Shown here piece after piece: positions 27,143 to 36,916 of a stretch of 64,000 nucleotides of DNA. The stretch is from assembly GCA_033763975.1 (NCBI GenBank), contig JANRJM010000012.1, forward strand, positions 124,001 through 188,000. The letters run 5' to 3'. Under the pieces are notes generated by a model. It was given only the letters and a program-made list of their open reading frames with translations, ran no database searches and was not told the origin of the DNA. The DNA is from Planctomycetota bacterium (GTDB taxonomy: Bacteria > Planctomycetota > Phycisphaerae > Phycisphaerales > UBA1924). The translations under genes and the position numbers were made by a program. Each line of letters begins with the position of its first letter. Positions within the stretch are counted from its first letter, which is position 1.

Positions 27143-28555
27143 TCACTTCTTCGCGAGCAGGCGCTCGATGTCCTCGCTGAGCTTGGTGTCGAGGTCGTCG
27201 CTGTACCCGCGGTGCACCGACGCGACCTTGCCCTGCTGGTCGATCACGAAGAGCATCGGGTACCCGGTGACGCGGTAGTCCTGCGTGGCGCGCTCCGCGT
27301 TCAGCGCCAGGGTGTACGTGTAGCGGTTGCGCCGCATGAACCCCGCCGGGTCGGCGCGCGGGTCGTTCTCGATGTTCATGCCGATGATCTCGACGCCCTT
27401 GCCCTTGTACTGCTTGTGCACCTTCTCGATCATGGGCATGGCCTTCACGCACCAGCCGCACCACGTGCCCCAGAAGTCCAGCACCACCACCTTGCCCTGC
27501 ATGTCGGCCAGGCGCACCGGCTTGCCCGCCGGGTCCTTCAGGTCGAACGCCGGCGCGTCGTCGCCCACCGCCAGCGGGCCCGCCTTGCGCCCCGCGCGGT
27601 TCTCCGGGTCGCCCAGGATCTTCTTGCCCCCGCCCCCGGCCTCGCGCGTCTTCGCCGCCTCCGGGTCGCGGATGCGGTAGCCCTGCGGCACGGGCAGCGC
27701 GAACACCGCGTTCGCCGCCTCGCCGTCCGTCGCCACCTTCGTCAGTTCCACCACCTGCGCCGTGCCCGCGTTGAATCGCTCGATCCGGCGCGGCAGCCGA
27801 TCGCTCCGCGCGAACGCGTACCGCACGCCCGTCGGCGCGATCGCCGCGTCCTTCCTCGGCCCGGTCTTCGGCCCGGTCTTGGGCGCCGGGTCCGCCTTCG
27901 CCGGCACCGCCGGCGCCTTCGGATCGGGCACCAGCACCACGTCGCACAGCTCGCCCGCGATCGTCTCGCGGCCCTCGAACAACGCCTTGTCACCGTCCTT
28001 CCCGAACGGCTCCTCGCTCAGCAGTTCCCACGCCACCACCGGACGCGCGTGCTGCGAGCCCAGGAACGACTGCAGGTCTTCCATCTCCAGCACGGCCTTC
28101 TCGAACACGATCTTCTCGCTCGCACGCACCGCCCGCGCGTTCACCCCGTCGTACCCGATCTCGAACGCGTTCGGCGTCGGCGCGTCGCCCGTCGACGGCG
28201 TCGCTTCGCCCTTCACATACATCATCCACCCGCCCGCGTCCGCCTTCCGCACCACCACCGTCGCGGCGTACGTCGGCGACGCCTCCGCCCCGCCCGTCAC
28301 CTTCGCCTCGTACGACAGCGTGCTCACCGTTGCCAGAGCCTCGCGCGCGCCCGCGATGACCGCCTTCGCATACTCCGGCGCCGGGGGCGCCGGGGCCTTC
28401 GCCGGCGCCTTCTCCGGCTTCGCCCGCGGGGCGGCCTTCGGGGCCGCGCCCTGCGCCAGCGCCGTGCCGGCCCCCGGCCCGAGCACCACGCACGCCGCTC
28501 CGATCACCCCGGCGACGAACGCCGCGCTCCATCCCCGCGTCGTGTGTTTCGACAT
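27143..28555 (-). CDS. Secreted TlpA-like thiol:disulfide protein with N-terminal DUF2092-like domain
   Basis: 470 residues with an AGGAGG ribosome-binding site and a signal peptide (to ALAQ), followed by an Ala/Pro/Lys-rich spacer. Residues about 55-290 form a beta-rich domain resembling the lipoprotein-carrier-like DUF2092 group. The C-terminal 150 residues are a TlpA/ResA thioredoxin domain with the active site WCGWC and the cis-Pro loop in TGYPMLFVID. TlpA-like proteins reduce cytochrome c or other periplasmic disulfides; the substrate here is not known. It may help maintain the many Cys-containing secreted proteins nearby, but this is inference. Confidence 0.85.
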   Translation of the reverse strand: MSKHTTRGWSAAFVAGVIGAACVVLGPGAGTALAQGAAPKAAPRAKPEKAPAKAPAPPAPEYAKAVIAGAREALATVSTLSYEAKVTGGAEASPTYAATVVVRKADAGGWMMYVKGEATPSTGDAPTPNAFEIGYDGVNARAVRASEKIVFEKAVLEMEDLQSFLGSQHARPVVAWELLSEEPFGKDGDKALFEGRETIAGELCDVVLVPDPKAPAVPAKADPAPKTGPKTGPRKDAAIAPTGVRYAFARSDRLPRRIERFNAGTAQVVELTKVATDGEAANAVFALPVPQGYRIRDPEAAKTREAGGGGKKILGDPENRAGRKAGPLAVGDDAPAFDLKDPAGKPVRLADMQGKVVVLDFWGTWCGWCVKAMPMIEKVHKQYKGKGVEIIGMNIENDPRADPAGFMRRNRYTYTLALNAERATQDYRVTGYPMLFVIDQQGKVASVHRGYSDDLDTKLSEDIERLLAKK

Positions 28556-28715
28556 CGCGCACCCTCCTTGCCGCTGGCACCCGGGGCCCGCCCCGCCCGC
28601 CGAGAGTCAGACGGTCACGCCGCCCGGAAGTTCCGTGGGCGAGCGCGTTGACGGAAGTGTACGGGGCGGGGCATGGTCCCGCCGGGGGCACCGGGCCTCC
28701 GGGCCGCGCGACGGC

Positions 28716-30107
28716 TCAGGCGTCGATCGCGCGGACGGGGCTCGGCCCGGCGAGCGCCCGCCCGTTGCTCTCGATGACCGTGCGGTACCAGTGCGCCGAA
28801 AGTTTGAGCGTGCGTTCCTGCGAGGGAAAGTCCACGTAGATCAGCCCGAAACGCTCCTTGTACCCCTCCGCCCACTCGAAGTTGTCCATGAGCGACCAGT
28901 GGAAGTACCCCCGCACGTCCGCCCCGTCGCGGATGGCCTGGTGCAGCGCGCGCAGGTACCGGCGTGTGAAGTCGATCCGCTGCGCGTCGGGCACCTCGCC
29001 CTCGGACGTCATCCAGTCGAGGTTCGCCATGCCGTTCTCCGTGATGACCACCGGCAGGCGATAGCGCTCGAAGATGAACCGGGGCCCCCAGCGCAGCACC
29101 TCGGGCGTGACGAACCAGTTGAAACTCGTGCGCGCCGCGCCGGGCGGTGTCGGCACAGCCTCCGCCGCACCGTTCGCCCCGCGCCGCACGAGCGACCCGG
29201 AATAGATGTTCACGCCGTAGAAGTCCAGCGGCTGGCAGATCGACTCCATGTCGCCCGCGTGGATCTCCGGCAGGCTGCCCGCGTACGCGTGCAGCCCGTC
29301 CTCGGGGTAGCGCCCAAGGCACACGGGGTCGGAGAACCACGTGTTGTTCCACAGGTTCTCGCGCTTCACGCGGAACGTCTCGGCCCGGGCCGCCTCGATG
29401 GTCGCGGGGTCCTCGTCGGCGGGGCTGGCGATGTGCCCGACCGGCGCCCAGCCGACCCGCACCGGGCGCGTCGCGCCCGCGCGGATGGCCTGCGTCCCCA
29501 GGCCGTGCGCACGCAGCATGTTGTGCACGACCGTCAACTGCTCCGCGCGCGACAGCCGCACGCCCGGCGCGTGCGTTCCGTCGGCGTGCCCCAACTGCGC
29601 CACGACCTGCGGCTCGTTGATCGTCATCCAGTGCGTCACCCGGTCTGACAGGCGCGCCGCCACCCGCCCCGCGTACTCCGCGAACCACGACGCGCTCTCG
29701 CGGTTCAGCCACCCGCCCCGGTGGTACAGCGCGAGCGGGTAGTCCCAGTGAAACAGCGTCGCCCACGGCGTGATGCCCCGCGCCAACAGCCCGTCCACCA
29801 GCCGGTCGTAGAAATCCAGCCCCCGGTCGTTCACGCGCCCCAGGCCCTGCGGCACGACGCGCGGCCAGGACACCGAGAACCGGTACGCCCCCAGCCCCAT
29901 CGCCTCCATCAGCCCCAGGTCCTCGTCCAGCCGACGCACGTGATCGCACGCCACCTCGCCCGTGTGCCCGGAGTACACCGCGCCCGGGCGCGCCACGAAC
30001 GCGTCCCACACGCTCCGCCCGCGCTCCTGCTCGCCCGACGAGCCCTCGATCTGGTACGACGACGTGGCCGCTCCCCACACGAAGCCCGGCGGAAACTCGG
30101 TCGACAT
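28716..30107 (-). CDS. GH1 beta-glucosidase
   Basis: 463 residues from ATG 30107, the only start that gives the standard GH1 beginning FPPGFVWGAATSSYQIEG. Both catalytic glutamates are present: the acid/base in TINEP (about residue 165) and the nucleophile in VITENGM (about 355). There is no signal peptide, so it acts in the cytoplasm and would split imported oligosaccharides to glucose. It is the last gene of a minus-strand operon, 14 bp after the MalG-type permease. With GH17 and GH16 in the same locus, beta-1,3- or mixed-linkage glucan fragments are the likeliest substrates. Confidence 0.95.
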   Translation of the reverse strand: MSTEFPPGFVWGAATSSYQIEGSSGEQERGRSVWDAFVARPGAVYSGHTGEVACDHVRRLDEDLGLMEAMGLGAYRFSVSWPRVVPQGLGRVNDRGLDFYDRLVDGLLARGITPWATLFHWDYPLALYHRGGWLNRESASWFAEYAGRVAARLSDRVTHWMTINEPQVVAQLGHADGTHAPGVRLSRAEQLTVVHNMLRAHGLGTQAIRAGATRPVRVGWAPVGHIASPADEDPATIEAARAETFRVKRENLWNNTWFSDPVCLGRYPEDGLHAYAGSLPEIHAGDMESICQPLDFYGVNIYSGSLVRRGANGAAEAVPTPPGAARTSFNWFVTPEVLRWGPRFIFERYRLPVVITENGMANLDWMTSEGEVPDAQRIDFTRRYLRALHQAIRDGADVRGYFHWSLMDNFEWAEGYKERFGLIYVDFPSQERTLKLSAHWYRTVIESNGRALAGPSPVRAIDA

Positions 30108-30121
30108 GCGTACGCCCTTCC

Positions 30122-31000
30122 TCACCCCTTCACCGCGCCGCTCGTCAGCCCGGTGACAAAGTCCTTCTGCAGCAGCAGGAACAACGCGCCCACGGGCAGA
30201 ATCGAGGCCAGCGTGCCGGCCATCAGCAGCCCATAGTCCTGGTAATATACGTTCTTCAACTGCGCGATCATCACCGCCAGCGGCATTTTCTCCGGCGTCT
30301 GCAGCACGACCTGCGGCGACAAGAAGTTGTTCCACGTCGCCAGGAACGTCATCAGCAGGAACGCCGCCACCATCGGCTGCACCAGCGGGAACACCACCCG
30401 GAAGAACGCCCGGACCTCGCCGCACGCGTCCATCCGGGCCGCCTCCAGCAGCTCTCGGGGCACGCTCGACAGCGTCGCCTGGCGGAACAGGTAGACCCCG
30501 AACGCCGGCGCGATCGCCGGCAGGATCAGCCCCGCGTAGCTGTCCAGCAGCCCCAGCCGGTACAGCACCTGGAACCCCGGCGCGATGAGCAGGGGCGAGG
30601 GGATCACCACCGCCGCCATCACCACGTTCGACACCAGCCGCCTGCCCGCGAACTCCAGCGACGCCAGCGCGTACCCGCCCATGGCGCACACGAGCGTCGC
30701 GAGCACCGCCGTCACCGACGACAGCACCAGCGAGTTCAGCAGCGCGCGCCCCACGCCCGCCTCGCGGAACAGGCTCCGGAAGTGGTCGAGCGTCAGCCGG
30801 TCCCACGCCACGCCCAGCACCCCTTCGCCCCGCGGGAGGAACGGGTACAGCAGGAAGTCGGCGTTGCTCTTGAACGAGGCGCACACGAGCCACACGAACG
30901 GCACCGCGATGATCACCGTCGCCACGATGACCAGGATGTAGCACGCGAGCAGCCCGACGCGCCCGGCGCGCGCGTCCATCCCGTCCGATCCGCGCGTCAT
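30122..31000 (-). CDS. Carbohydrate ABC transporter permease, MalG type
   Basis: 292 residues with six transmembrane helices. The cytoplasmic coupling loop reads ELLEAARMDACGEVRAFFRVV, the EAA motif of importers. The start at 31000 overlaps the stop of the MalF-type gene by 4 bp (ATGA), showing translational coupling. It forms the membrane channel with MalF for oligosaccharide uptake powered by the MalK-type ATPase encoded upstream in the same operon. Confidence 0.95.
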   Translation of the reverse strand: MTRGSDGMDARAGRVGLLACYILVIVATVIIAVPFVWLVCASFKSNADFLLYPFLPRGEGVLGVAWDRLTLDHFRSLFREAGVGRALLNSLVLSSVTAVLATLVCAMGGYALASLEFAGRRLVSNVVMAAVVIPSPLLIAPGFQVLYRLGLLDSYAGLILPAIAPAFGVYLFRQATLSSVPRELLEAARMDACGEVRAFFRVVFPLVQPMVAAFLLMTFLATWNNFLSPQVVLQTPEKMPLAVMIAQLKNVYYQDYGLLMAGTLASILPVGALFLLLQKDFVTGLTSGAVKG

Positions 31001-31878
31001 CGGCGCACCCCCCGCCGGTCGAGGCTGTACTGCACGACCGCGAAGACCCCCAGCACGAGCGCCAGCGCCCACCCGATGGCCGAGGCGTAGCCGAGGTCGC
31101 CCGTCTGGAACCCGGTCTGGTAGAGGTACATGACGAGCGTGAGCCCGCGGTTGTCGGGCCCGCTCGTCCCGTTCAGCAGGATGAAGGGCAGCTCGAACAA
31201 CTGGAAACTCCCCAGAATCGCGAGCAGCACCACGAACGTCGCGACCGGGCGGATCGCGGGGATCACCACGTGCCGGAAGCGCGACCAGGGCCCCGCGCCG
31301 TCGAGCAGCGCGGCCTCGCGCATCTCGGGCGAGACGTTCTGCAACGCCGCGAGGAAGTAGACCATGTTGTACCCCACGTACTGCCACAGCGTCGCCACGA
31401 TGAGCGAGGGGATGACGTACGTGTCGAGCCACGGGAAGTCCAGGTCCCAGCCGATGGCCGCGTGCAGCACCTGGTTGATGAGCCCCGTGCGCTTGTCGAA
31501 GAGCACCGTGAAGATCATCGCGACGAACACCACGCCCACCAGCACCGGCGAGAAGATGATCATCCGGAAGAACGCCCGCCCACGCAGGCGCGGGTGGTTC
31601 AGCGCCAGCGCCAGCAGCATCGACAGCGGGAGCTGCACGAGCACCGTGCCCACCGTGTACAGCCCCGTGTTCCGCAGCGCCCGCCAGAACAGCGGGTCGG
31701 CGAACAACTGCTCGAAGTTCCCCCATCCCACCCCGCGGCTCGTGCCCGGGCCGAACGTCTGACGCGTCGAGAGCACCACCGACGTCGCCAGGGGCCACGC
31801 CACGAACACCGCGAACACCGCCAGGAACGGCGCGAGCATCAGCCAAGGCGCGAACCGGGATCGCGGCGCGTCGGTCAT
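30997..31878 (-). CDS. Carbohydrate ABC transporter permease, MalF type
   Basis: 293 residues with six predicted transmembrane helices and the EAA loop EMREAALLDGAGPWSRFRHVVIP. It lacks the extra N-terminal helices of E. coli MalF and resembles the shorter UgpA/LacF type. The start at 31878 overlaps the stop of the solute-binding protein gene by 4 bp. Partner of the MalG-type permease. Confidence 0.95.
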   Translation of the reverse strand: MTDAPRSRFAPWLMLAPFLAVFAVFVAWPLATSVVLSTRQTFGPGTSRGVGWGNFEQLFADPLFWRALRNTGLYTVGTVLVQLPLSMLLALALNHPRLRGRAFFRMIIFSPVLVGVVFVAMIFTVLFDKRTGLINQVLHAAIGWDLDFPWLDTYVIPSLIVATLWQYVGYNMVYFLAALQNVSPEMREAALLDGAGPWSRFRHVVIPAIRPVATFVVLLAILGSFQLFELPFILLNGTSGPDNRGLTLVMYLYQTGFQTGDLGYASAIGWALALVLGVFAVVQYSLDRRGVRR

Positions 31879-33311
31879 GGCTGCACCCCGTCGTCGGGCG
31901 GGGCGTCCTCGGCGAAGAACCGGTTGCGCCGCACGTGGCGCATGATGTCGGCCTGCATCGCCTTCAGCAGGCGCGCCGCCTCGGGCTCCAGCGATTCGGG
32001 CGTCGCCGGCGGGTGCGCGTCGGCGTACGCCGCCAGTTGCGTCGCGGCGCTCCGCAGCCGGTCGAGCGCCAGCGCGCTGAACGGCGAGTTGTACCGCGGC
32101 GGCGTCTGCGGCGCGAGGTTGATGTACGCGCGCCCGCGCGCCTGCCCGCCGAAGTACGCGTCGGGCTCGTCGAACACCGGGTCCGACCAGAACGCCTTCA
32201 CGGGCGTGATGATGTCGCCCTCGGTGTACAACCGACGCGACAGCTCGGGCGACAAGTACAAGTGCTTCGCGAACGCCCAGCACTCCTCGGGGTTGGGCGC
32301 ATCGCGCGAGATGCCCAGCATCGTGCCGCCCCACGCGCTCGTCCGGCGGCCGCCCTTCTCCCACGCGGGCAGGGGCATGAGCTTCACCTTCCCGCCCAAC
32401 TCCGGGATCTCCTTGCGCCAGATGTTGCACATCCAGTCGGGCACGAACGAGGCGAGCACGTACCCGTCGAGCAGCAGCCTGTTTCCGGCCGCACTGAAGT
32501 ACGGCGCGTCCGCCGCGATCCGGTCCGGGCCGTGCCCCCACGAGACCGCGCGCGCCAGCACCCGCGCGTTGACGGGCGCGTCGAGCATCGGCAGCCCGCG
32601 CTCGTCGATGATGCCCCCGCCCGCCTGCAGCAGCAGCATCTCCAGCACGTCCTGGTGCGTCTCCCACAGGTTGAGCAGGTAGCGGTCGGTGCGCTTCGCC
32701 CCGCCCGCGTCGTACATCAGCGGGCGCAGCGTGCGCACGAAGTCGTCCCAGGTCTCGATGGTCGACACGTCGATCCCCGCCGCCTCCACGATGTCCGCGC
32801 GATAGCCCAGCATCACCGGGTGCACGTCGTGCGGCAGGCCGAAGATCCTCCCGCGGCTTGTCCAGGGCGTGAACGACGACGCGTTGATCGCCTCCAGCAG
32901 GCCCTCCTCGCGCAGGCGGTCCGTGAGGTCGAGAAAACCCACCGACTCCACCGGCCCGGCGAAGGCCCGCGCCGCGATCCGCCGCTCGACCTCCATCAGC
33001 TCCGCGCTCCGCGTGCCCGACAGGAACGACGAGAGCGTCCGCTGCTCCATGGCCTGCACGCCCAGCAGCGACATGCGGACCGTGGGCTCGCGCGTGCGGT
33101 TCCAGTCCTCGACCGCGGGCACGTAGATGTCGCGGTGCAGACGGGCGAAGAGCCACATGCTCGCGCCCGCGGGCGGCGCCTCGCGCCGGGCTAGCATCAT
33201 GACGCTCGAGACGACCGCGATCGCGCAGATCGCCGCGAACCCCAGCCAGGCCGGGCGCCGACGCCCGTCCGACCCAAGCCGCCCTGCTCTCCCACCGCCC
33301 CCGTCGCGCAT
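31875..33311 (-). CDS. Extracellular solute-binding protein, MalE-like, membrane-tethered
   Basis: 478 residues from ATG 33311. The N-terminus has one transmembrane helix (about 23-40, WLGFAAICAIAVVSSVMML) and no lipobox Cys, so it is probably anchored by this helix. The rest is a family 1 binding-protein fold: FGLPHDVHPVMLGYRADI, ETWDDFVRTLRPL and PNPEECWAFAKHLYLSPE are typical hinge and lobe segments. It would capture oligosaccharides and pass them to MalF/MalG. Forty-three bp separate it from the upstream prepilin gene. Confidence 0.9.
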   Translation of the reverse strand: MRDGGGGRAGRLGSDGRRRPAWLGFAAICAIAVVSSVMMLARREAPPAGASMWLFARLHRDIYVPAVEDWNRTREPTVRMSLLGVQAMEQRTLSSFLSGTRSAELMEVERRIAARAFAGPVESVGFLDLTDRLREEGLLEAINASSFTPWTSRGRIFGLPHDVHPVMLGYRADIVEAAGIDVSTIETWDDFVRTLRPLMYDAGGAKRTDRYLLNLWETHQDVLEMLLLQAGGGIIDERGLPMLDAPVNARVLARAVSWGHGPDRIAADAPYFSAAGNRLLLDGYVLASFVPDWMCNIWRKEIPELGGKVKLMPLPAWEKGGRRTSAWGGTMLGISRDAPNPEECWAFAKHLYLSPELSRRLYTEGDIITPVKAFWSDPVFDEPDAYFGGQARGRAYINLAPQTPPRYNSPFSALALDRLRSAATQLAAYADAHPPATPESLEPEAARLLKAMQADIMRHVRRNRFFAEDAPPDDGVQP

Positions 33312-33354
33312 GGCGTCGCCCCCGGCCGTGGGCCTCACGCGCCCCGAGCCCCGA

Positions 33355-34326
33355 TCAGTTGCTGAGCGAGAAGTCCTTGGGCGACCACAGCACGGCCCCC
33401 GTGCTCTGGAACGTAGAGTCCACCAGATCGTTGTACTTGAACTGCTGCACGTGCCCGTCGGCGAACGACATGTTCGCGCCGCTGCGCTTCTCGATCGTGC
33501 GCCCGCGCTGGCGCGGGTGCCGGTAGAACGGTACATACGCCCGCAGCTCGCCCGGGGTCGCCACGCCCGCCAGTTCGGGCGCGAGGTTGAACCAGTCGCC
33601 CGGGAACGCGCCCGGCCCGGTCACCCCAAAGCCCGCCCCGAACCGCTGCGCGGGCATCGCGAGCGCGCCCATGTTCCCGCTTGTGAACCACGTCTTGGGG
33701 TTCAGCACTTCCGAGCCGAACAGCCCCCACCCCTCGGACATCAGCAGCATCTTCGAGGAGAAATCCACCGTCGAGTCCCACGCGCTCCCGCGTGAACCCT
33801 CGCTCGCGTCGTACGGGCTGCGCCCCGGCTTGAACGCGGCCACGCGGTTGCCCTCCAGGCGCCAGCTCCCCGCGCACGACGCCCAGAAGTTCATCGTGTA
33901 CGACCGCCCGCCCGACGGATGGTTCGGGCACAGCATCACGCCCCCGCCCAGCGTGTTGCTCCGCGTGTTGGCGTCCGTCACGTTCGTGAAGTCCACCTGC
34001 GGCAGGTACCGCCCGAGCCGGTTCTCGTCGAACCACTGCATGCTGAACTTGTTCGTCTCGGGGTCCGGCGCATCGTGCAGCGTGGGCGGGAACTGCCCGC
34101 GGTAGTCGTTCGCGTAGGTCAGCATCGCCTGCCCGATGCCCCGCAGGTTCGACTGGCACTTGATGTCGCGCCCGGACTCACGCGCCCGACCCAGCGCGGG
34201 CAGCAGGATGCCGATGAGCAGCGCGATGATGGCGATGACCACCAGCAGCTCGATCAGCGTGAAGCCCGGACCGCCCGCGCGTTGCCGCCCTCCCGCCCGA
34301 CCTCTCGACGCGTGCTTCTCGATCAT
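33355..34326 (-). CDS. Prepilin-like protein (N-terminal methylation motif, H-X9-DG type)
   Basis: 323 residues. The type III-like leader is basic and ends with G before [18 protein letters not shown], with Glu at position 5 of the mature protein, the prepilin peptidase signature. The C-terminus has [10 protein letters not shown], the ADGH form of the H-X9-DG motif in the large planctomycete pseudopilin families. It lies inside the sugar-import operon: its start overlaps the MalK stop by 4 bp and it precedes the binding protein. Such proteins are presumed to assemble into pili or type II secretion pseudopili; a part in polysaccharide capture is inferred from context. Confidence 0.9.
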   Translation of the reverse strand: MIEKHASRGRAGGRQRAGGPGFTLIELLVVIAIIALLIGILLPALGRARESGRDIKCQSNLRGIGQAMLTYANDYRGQFPPTLHDAPDPETNKFSMQWFDENRLGRYLPQVDFTNVTDANTRSNTLGGGVMLCPNHPSGGRSYTMNFWASCAGSWRLEGNRVAAFKPGRSPYDASEGSRGSAWDSTVDFSSKMLLMSEGWGLFGSEVLNPKTWFTSGNMGALAMPAQRFGAGFGVTGPGAFPGDWFNLAPELAGVATPGELRAYVPFYRHPRQRGRTIEKRSGANMSFADGHVQQFKYNDLVDSTFQSTGAVLWSPKDFSLSN

Positions 34327-35576
34327 GGCGTGCTCCCTGTTCCTGAAAGTCCCGGTCCCCGATCGTCACGTCCGTCCCAGGCTGTCCCCGCGAACGCCGC
34401 CCCCGCCGGCGCGCCGATCGGGCGCTCCGCCCCGGCGTCGTCGGCCCGCGCGTCCTCCGCCATCCCGCCGATCCGGCGCCCGTCGGCCCCGGGCTCGAAG
34501 ACGTGCACCGCGCCGGGATCAGCCCGCCACGCAAGCCGCGTCCCCGCCTCGATCCCCCGCCGCGCCGGAATCCGCGCCACCAGGCGCCCGACGGGTGTCC
34601 GCACGGTCACGTCCATCGTCTCGCCGAGCAGTTCCACCATCTCCACCTCGCCCGGCACGCCCCGGGCGCCGTCCGCCACCGGGCACACCGACGATGGCCG
34701 CACGCCCACCACGACCCGCGCGCCGGCGCGCACGTCCGGGCTGGCGCCCTCGGCCCGCAGATACCCCCCCAGCACGTGCCCGGCGCCCCCCACGCCCCCC
34801 AGGCGCACCGCGAACCGCCCCGCGCCGCGCTCCTCGAGCGTCGCGTCCATGAAGTTCATCGCGGGCGACCCGACGAACCCCGCCACGAACCGGTCCGCCG
34901 GCGCCTCGAACACCTGCATCGGCGGGGCCACCTGGCGCACCCGCCCCCCGGCCATCACCACCACCGTGTCCGCCAGGCACATCGCCTCTTCCTGGTCGTG
35001 CGTCACGTACAGGCTCGTCACGCGCAGGCGCGCGTGCAGGGCCTTGAGCTCCGACCTCGTGTGATGGCGCATGCGCGCGTCCAGGTTCGACAGGGGCTCG
35101 TCGAACAGGAACACCTTCGGACGCCGCACGATCGCCCGCGCCAGCGCCACCCGCTGGCGCTGCCCGCCCGAGAGCTGCGCGGGCCGCCGCGACAGGATCT
35201 CGGTCAGTTCGAGCATCGACGCGACGTCCGCCACGCGCGCGCGGATGTCGTGTTTCCCCACCCCGCGCATGCGCAGCGGGAAGGCGATGTTCTCCGCCAC
35301 GCTCAGGTGCGGGTAGAGCGCGTAGCTCTGGAACACCATCGCGATGTCCCGGTCCTTGGGCGCCACCGCGTTGACGGGTGATCCGTCGATCCGGATCACC
35401 CCCGCGCTCACCGACTCCAGTCCCGCGACCATCCGCAGGGTCGAAGACTTCCCGCACCCCGACGGGCCCAGCAGCACGCAGAACCCACCCGACGCCACCT
35501 CGAACGACACCTCGTCCACGCCCCGAAAGCCGTTGGCATACACCTTCGAGACGCGTTCGAGCGTGAGCGTGGCCAT
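34323..35576 (-). CDS. ABC transporter ATP-binding protein, MalK/UgpC type
   Basis: 417 residues. Walker [11 protein letters not shown]-loop [14 protein letters not shown], signature [14 protein letters not shown], Walker [13 protein letters not shown] and switch His in VTHDQEEA are all present. A C-terminal TOBE-like regulatory domain follows (about 240-370), then a disordered acidic tail of about 45 residues that is absent from E. coli MalK and reaches into the prepilin start. It energises the MalF/MalG pair. Forty-two bp separate it from the dockerin gene upstream. Confidence 0.95.
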   Translation of the reverse strand: MATLTLERVSKVYANGFRGVDEVSFEVASGGFCVLLGPSGCGKSSTLRMVAGLESVSAGVIRIDGSPVNAVAPKDRDIAMVFQSYALYPHLSVAENIAFPLRMRGVGKHDIRARVADVASMLELTEILSRRPAQLSGGQRQRVALARAIVRRPKVFLFDEPLSNLDARMRHHTRSELKALHARLRVTSLYVTHDQEEAMCLADTVVVMAGGRVRQVAPPMQVFEAPADRFVAGFVGSPAMNFMDATLEERGAGRFAVRLGGVGGAGHVLGGYLRAEGASPDVRAGARVVVGVRPSSVCPVADGARGVPGEVEMVELLGETMDVTVRTPVGRLVARIPARRGIEAGTRLAWRADPGAVHVFEPGADGRRIGGMAEDARADDAGAERPIGAPAGAAFAGTAWDGRDDRGPGLSGTGSTP

Positions 35577-35618
35577 CAGTGGTCGCCTCCCGTGCTGGTG
35601 GGCCCGTTCCGGACCCTC

Positions 35619-36845
35619 TTACGGGCAGTCCGCCCCGGCCACGACCTGCTCCAGCCTCGAGATGTCGTCCTGATCCACGTTGCCGTCGCGGTTGAAGTCC
35701 GGATCAACGCCCCCGCCCAGGCAGTCCGGCGTGCCGCCCACGGCCTGCGCCAGGCACGCGATGTCGTCCTGATCCACATTCCCGTCCGCGTTCACGTCCG
35801 GGTCGCAAGGCGGGTTCTGGCCCCCCTGCCCGAACGTGACGTCGTCCCACCACACCGCTCCCCCGCTGAACGCCGGCTGGATGTGCAGCAGCACGATCCG
35901 CGCCACGACCGTGCCCGCCGGCGCGGTGCCCTGCACCGTCACCGGGAGCCACGTGTTGGTCGGGCTGGCCTCCGTCACCGCCGACGCCGTGTCAAAGGAG
36001 ATGAGCTGGTTGGTCGCGTCGCGCCACTCGATGTTCAGCACGGCGAAGTTGCCCGGGCCCACGCGATCGTTCGCGACCGTCCCCGCGAACGCGCTGCCCG
36101 TCCAGGTCTGCCCGGGCGAGGCCGCGAAGTCCTGGAAGACGCCCGACGCGTTCTCCCCGCCCGTGAAGTTGCCGAACATCTTGCACGCGACGGACCCGGT
36201 CCGCACGAAGCTGGAGTCCGGGAAGACGTTGCCGAACTTCGTCCAGCCGGCGAACGTGTTGCCGGCGGTGCTCTCGAAGCCCGGATTGACCACCCCGGTG
36301 CTGGTGACGGGCGCGAGCGAGGCGTCGTCGAAGAAGACGGCGCCCGGCGCGAGCTCGGGGCCCTGGATGTGCAGGAGGGCGAGGCGGGCCGTCGCCGCGC
36401 CGGCCGGCGCGACGCCCGTCACGGTGACCTCCTGCCACACGTCCGTGGGCGTCGCGGCGGTCGCCCCCGTGACCGGCACGAAGCCGATGAGCCCGTCCGA
36501 CGCGTCGCGCCACTCGATGTTCACCGACGCGAAGTTGCTCGCCTGGATCGGGTCGGTGGAGGAGTTCAGCACCCACGCGCGCCCCTCCCACGCCTGGCCG
36601 GGCGTGGTGGGCAGGCCCTGCGAGACGCCCGCCGCGTTGTACGCCGCCCCCCCGTTGCCGAACAGCTTCACGCCGACGAACCCGGAGCGGAAGATGCTGA
36701 AATCCGGGAACGCGTTCTCGAAGTTGTTCCAGCCGTCGAAGATCGTCGACGTGCCGGGCGCCTCGAAGCTCGGGTTCGTCAACTGGCCCCACGCGGTCGC
36801 GCCCGTCGCACACGCCGCCACACCCACCAGCACGCGAAGTTTCAT
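35619..36845 (-). CDS. Secreted protein with two carbohydrate-binding-like beta domains and a dockerin
   Basis: 408 residues from ATG 36845 with a signal peptide to AWGQ. Two homologous domains follow (about 20-180 and 183-345), each starting NPSFE or NPGFE and ending in a WWDDV or FFDDA strand, the outline of family 4/9/22-like carbohydrate-binding modules. The same domain occurs once in the PEP-CTERM protein at 39748-40380. The dockerin (347-408) has the longer CLGGGVDPDF linker. Placed in the operon between the LacI regulator and MalK, it is probably a surface glycan-binding protein feeding the transporter; binding specificity is inferred from the locus only. Confidence 0.85.
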   Translation of the reverse strand: MKLRVLVGVAACATGATAWGQLTNPSFEAPGTSTIFDGWNNFENAFPDFSIFRSGFVGVKLFGNGGAAYNAAGVSQGLPTTPGQAWEGRAWVLNSSTDPIQASNFASVNIEWRDASDGLIGFVPVTGATAATPTDVWQEVTVTGVAPAGAATARLALLHIQGPELAPGAVFFDDASLAPVTSTGVVNPGFESTAGNTFAGWTKFGNVFPDSSFVRTGSVACKMFGNFTGGENASGVFQDFAASPGQTWTGSAFAGTVANDRVGPGNFAVLNIEWRDATNQLISFDTASAVTEASPTNTWLPVTVQGTAPAGTVVARIVLLHIQPAFSGGAVWWDDVTFGQGGQNPPCDPDVNADGNVDQDDIACLAQAVGGTPDCLGGGVDPDFNRDGNVDQDDISRLEQVVAGADCP

Positions 36846-36916
36846 GATCACTCCCTTTCCACGTTGACACTCGGACCACCACCCGCCCGGACGCCACCAC
36901 GCCCGGCGCGCTCGCC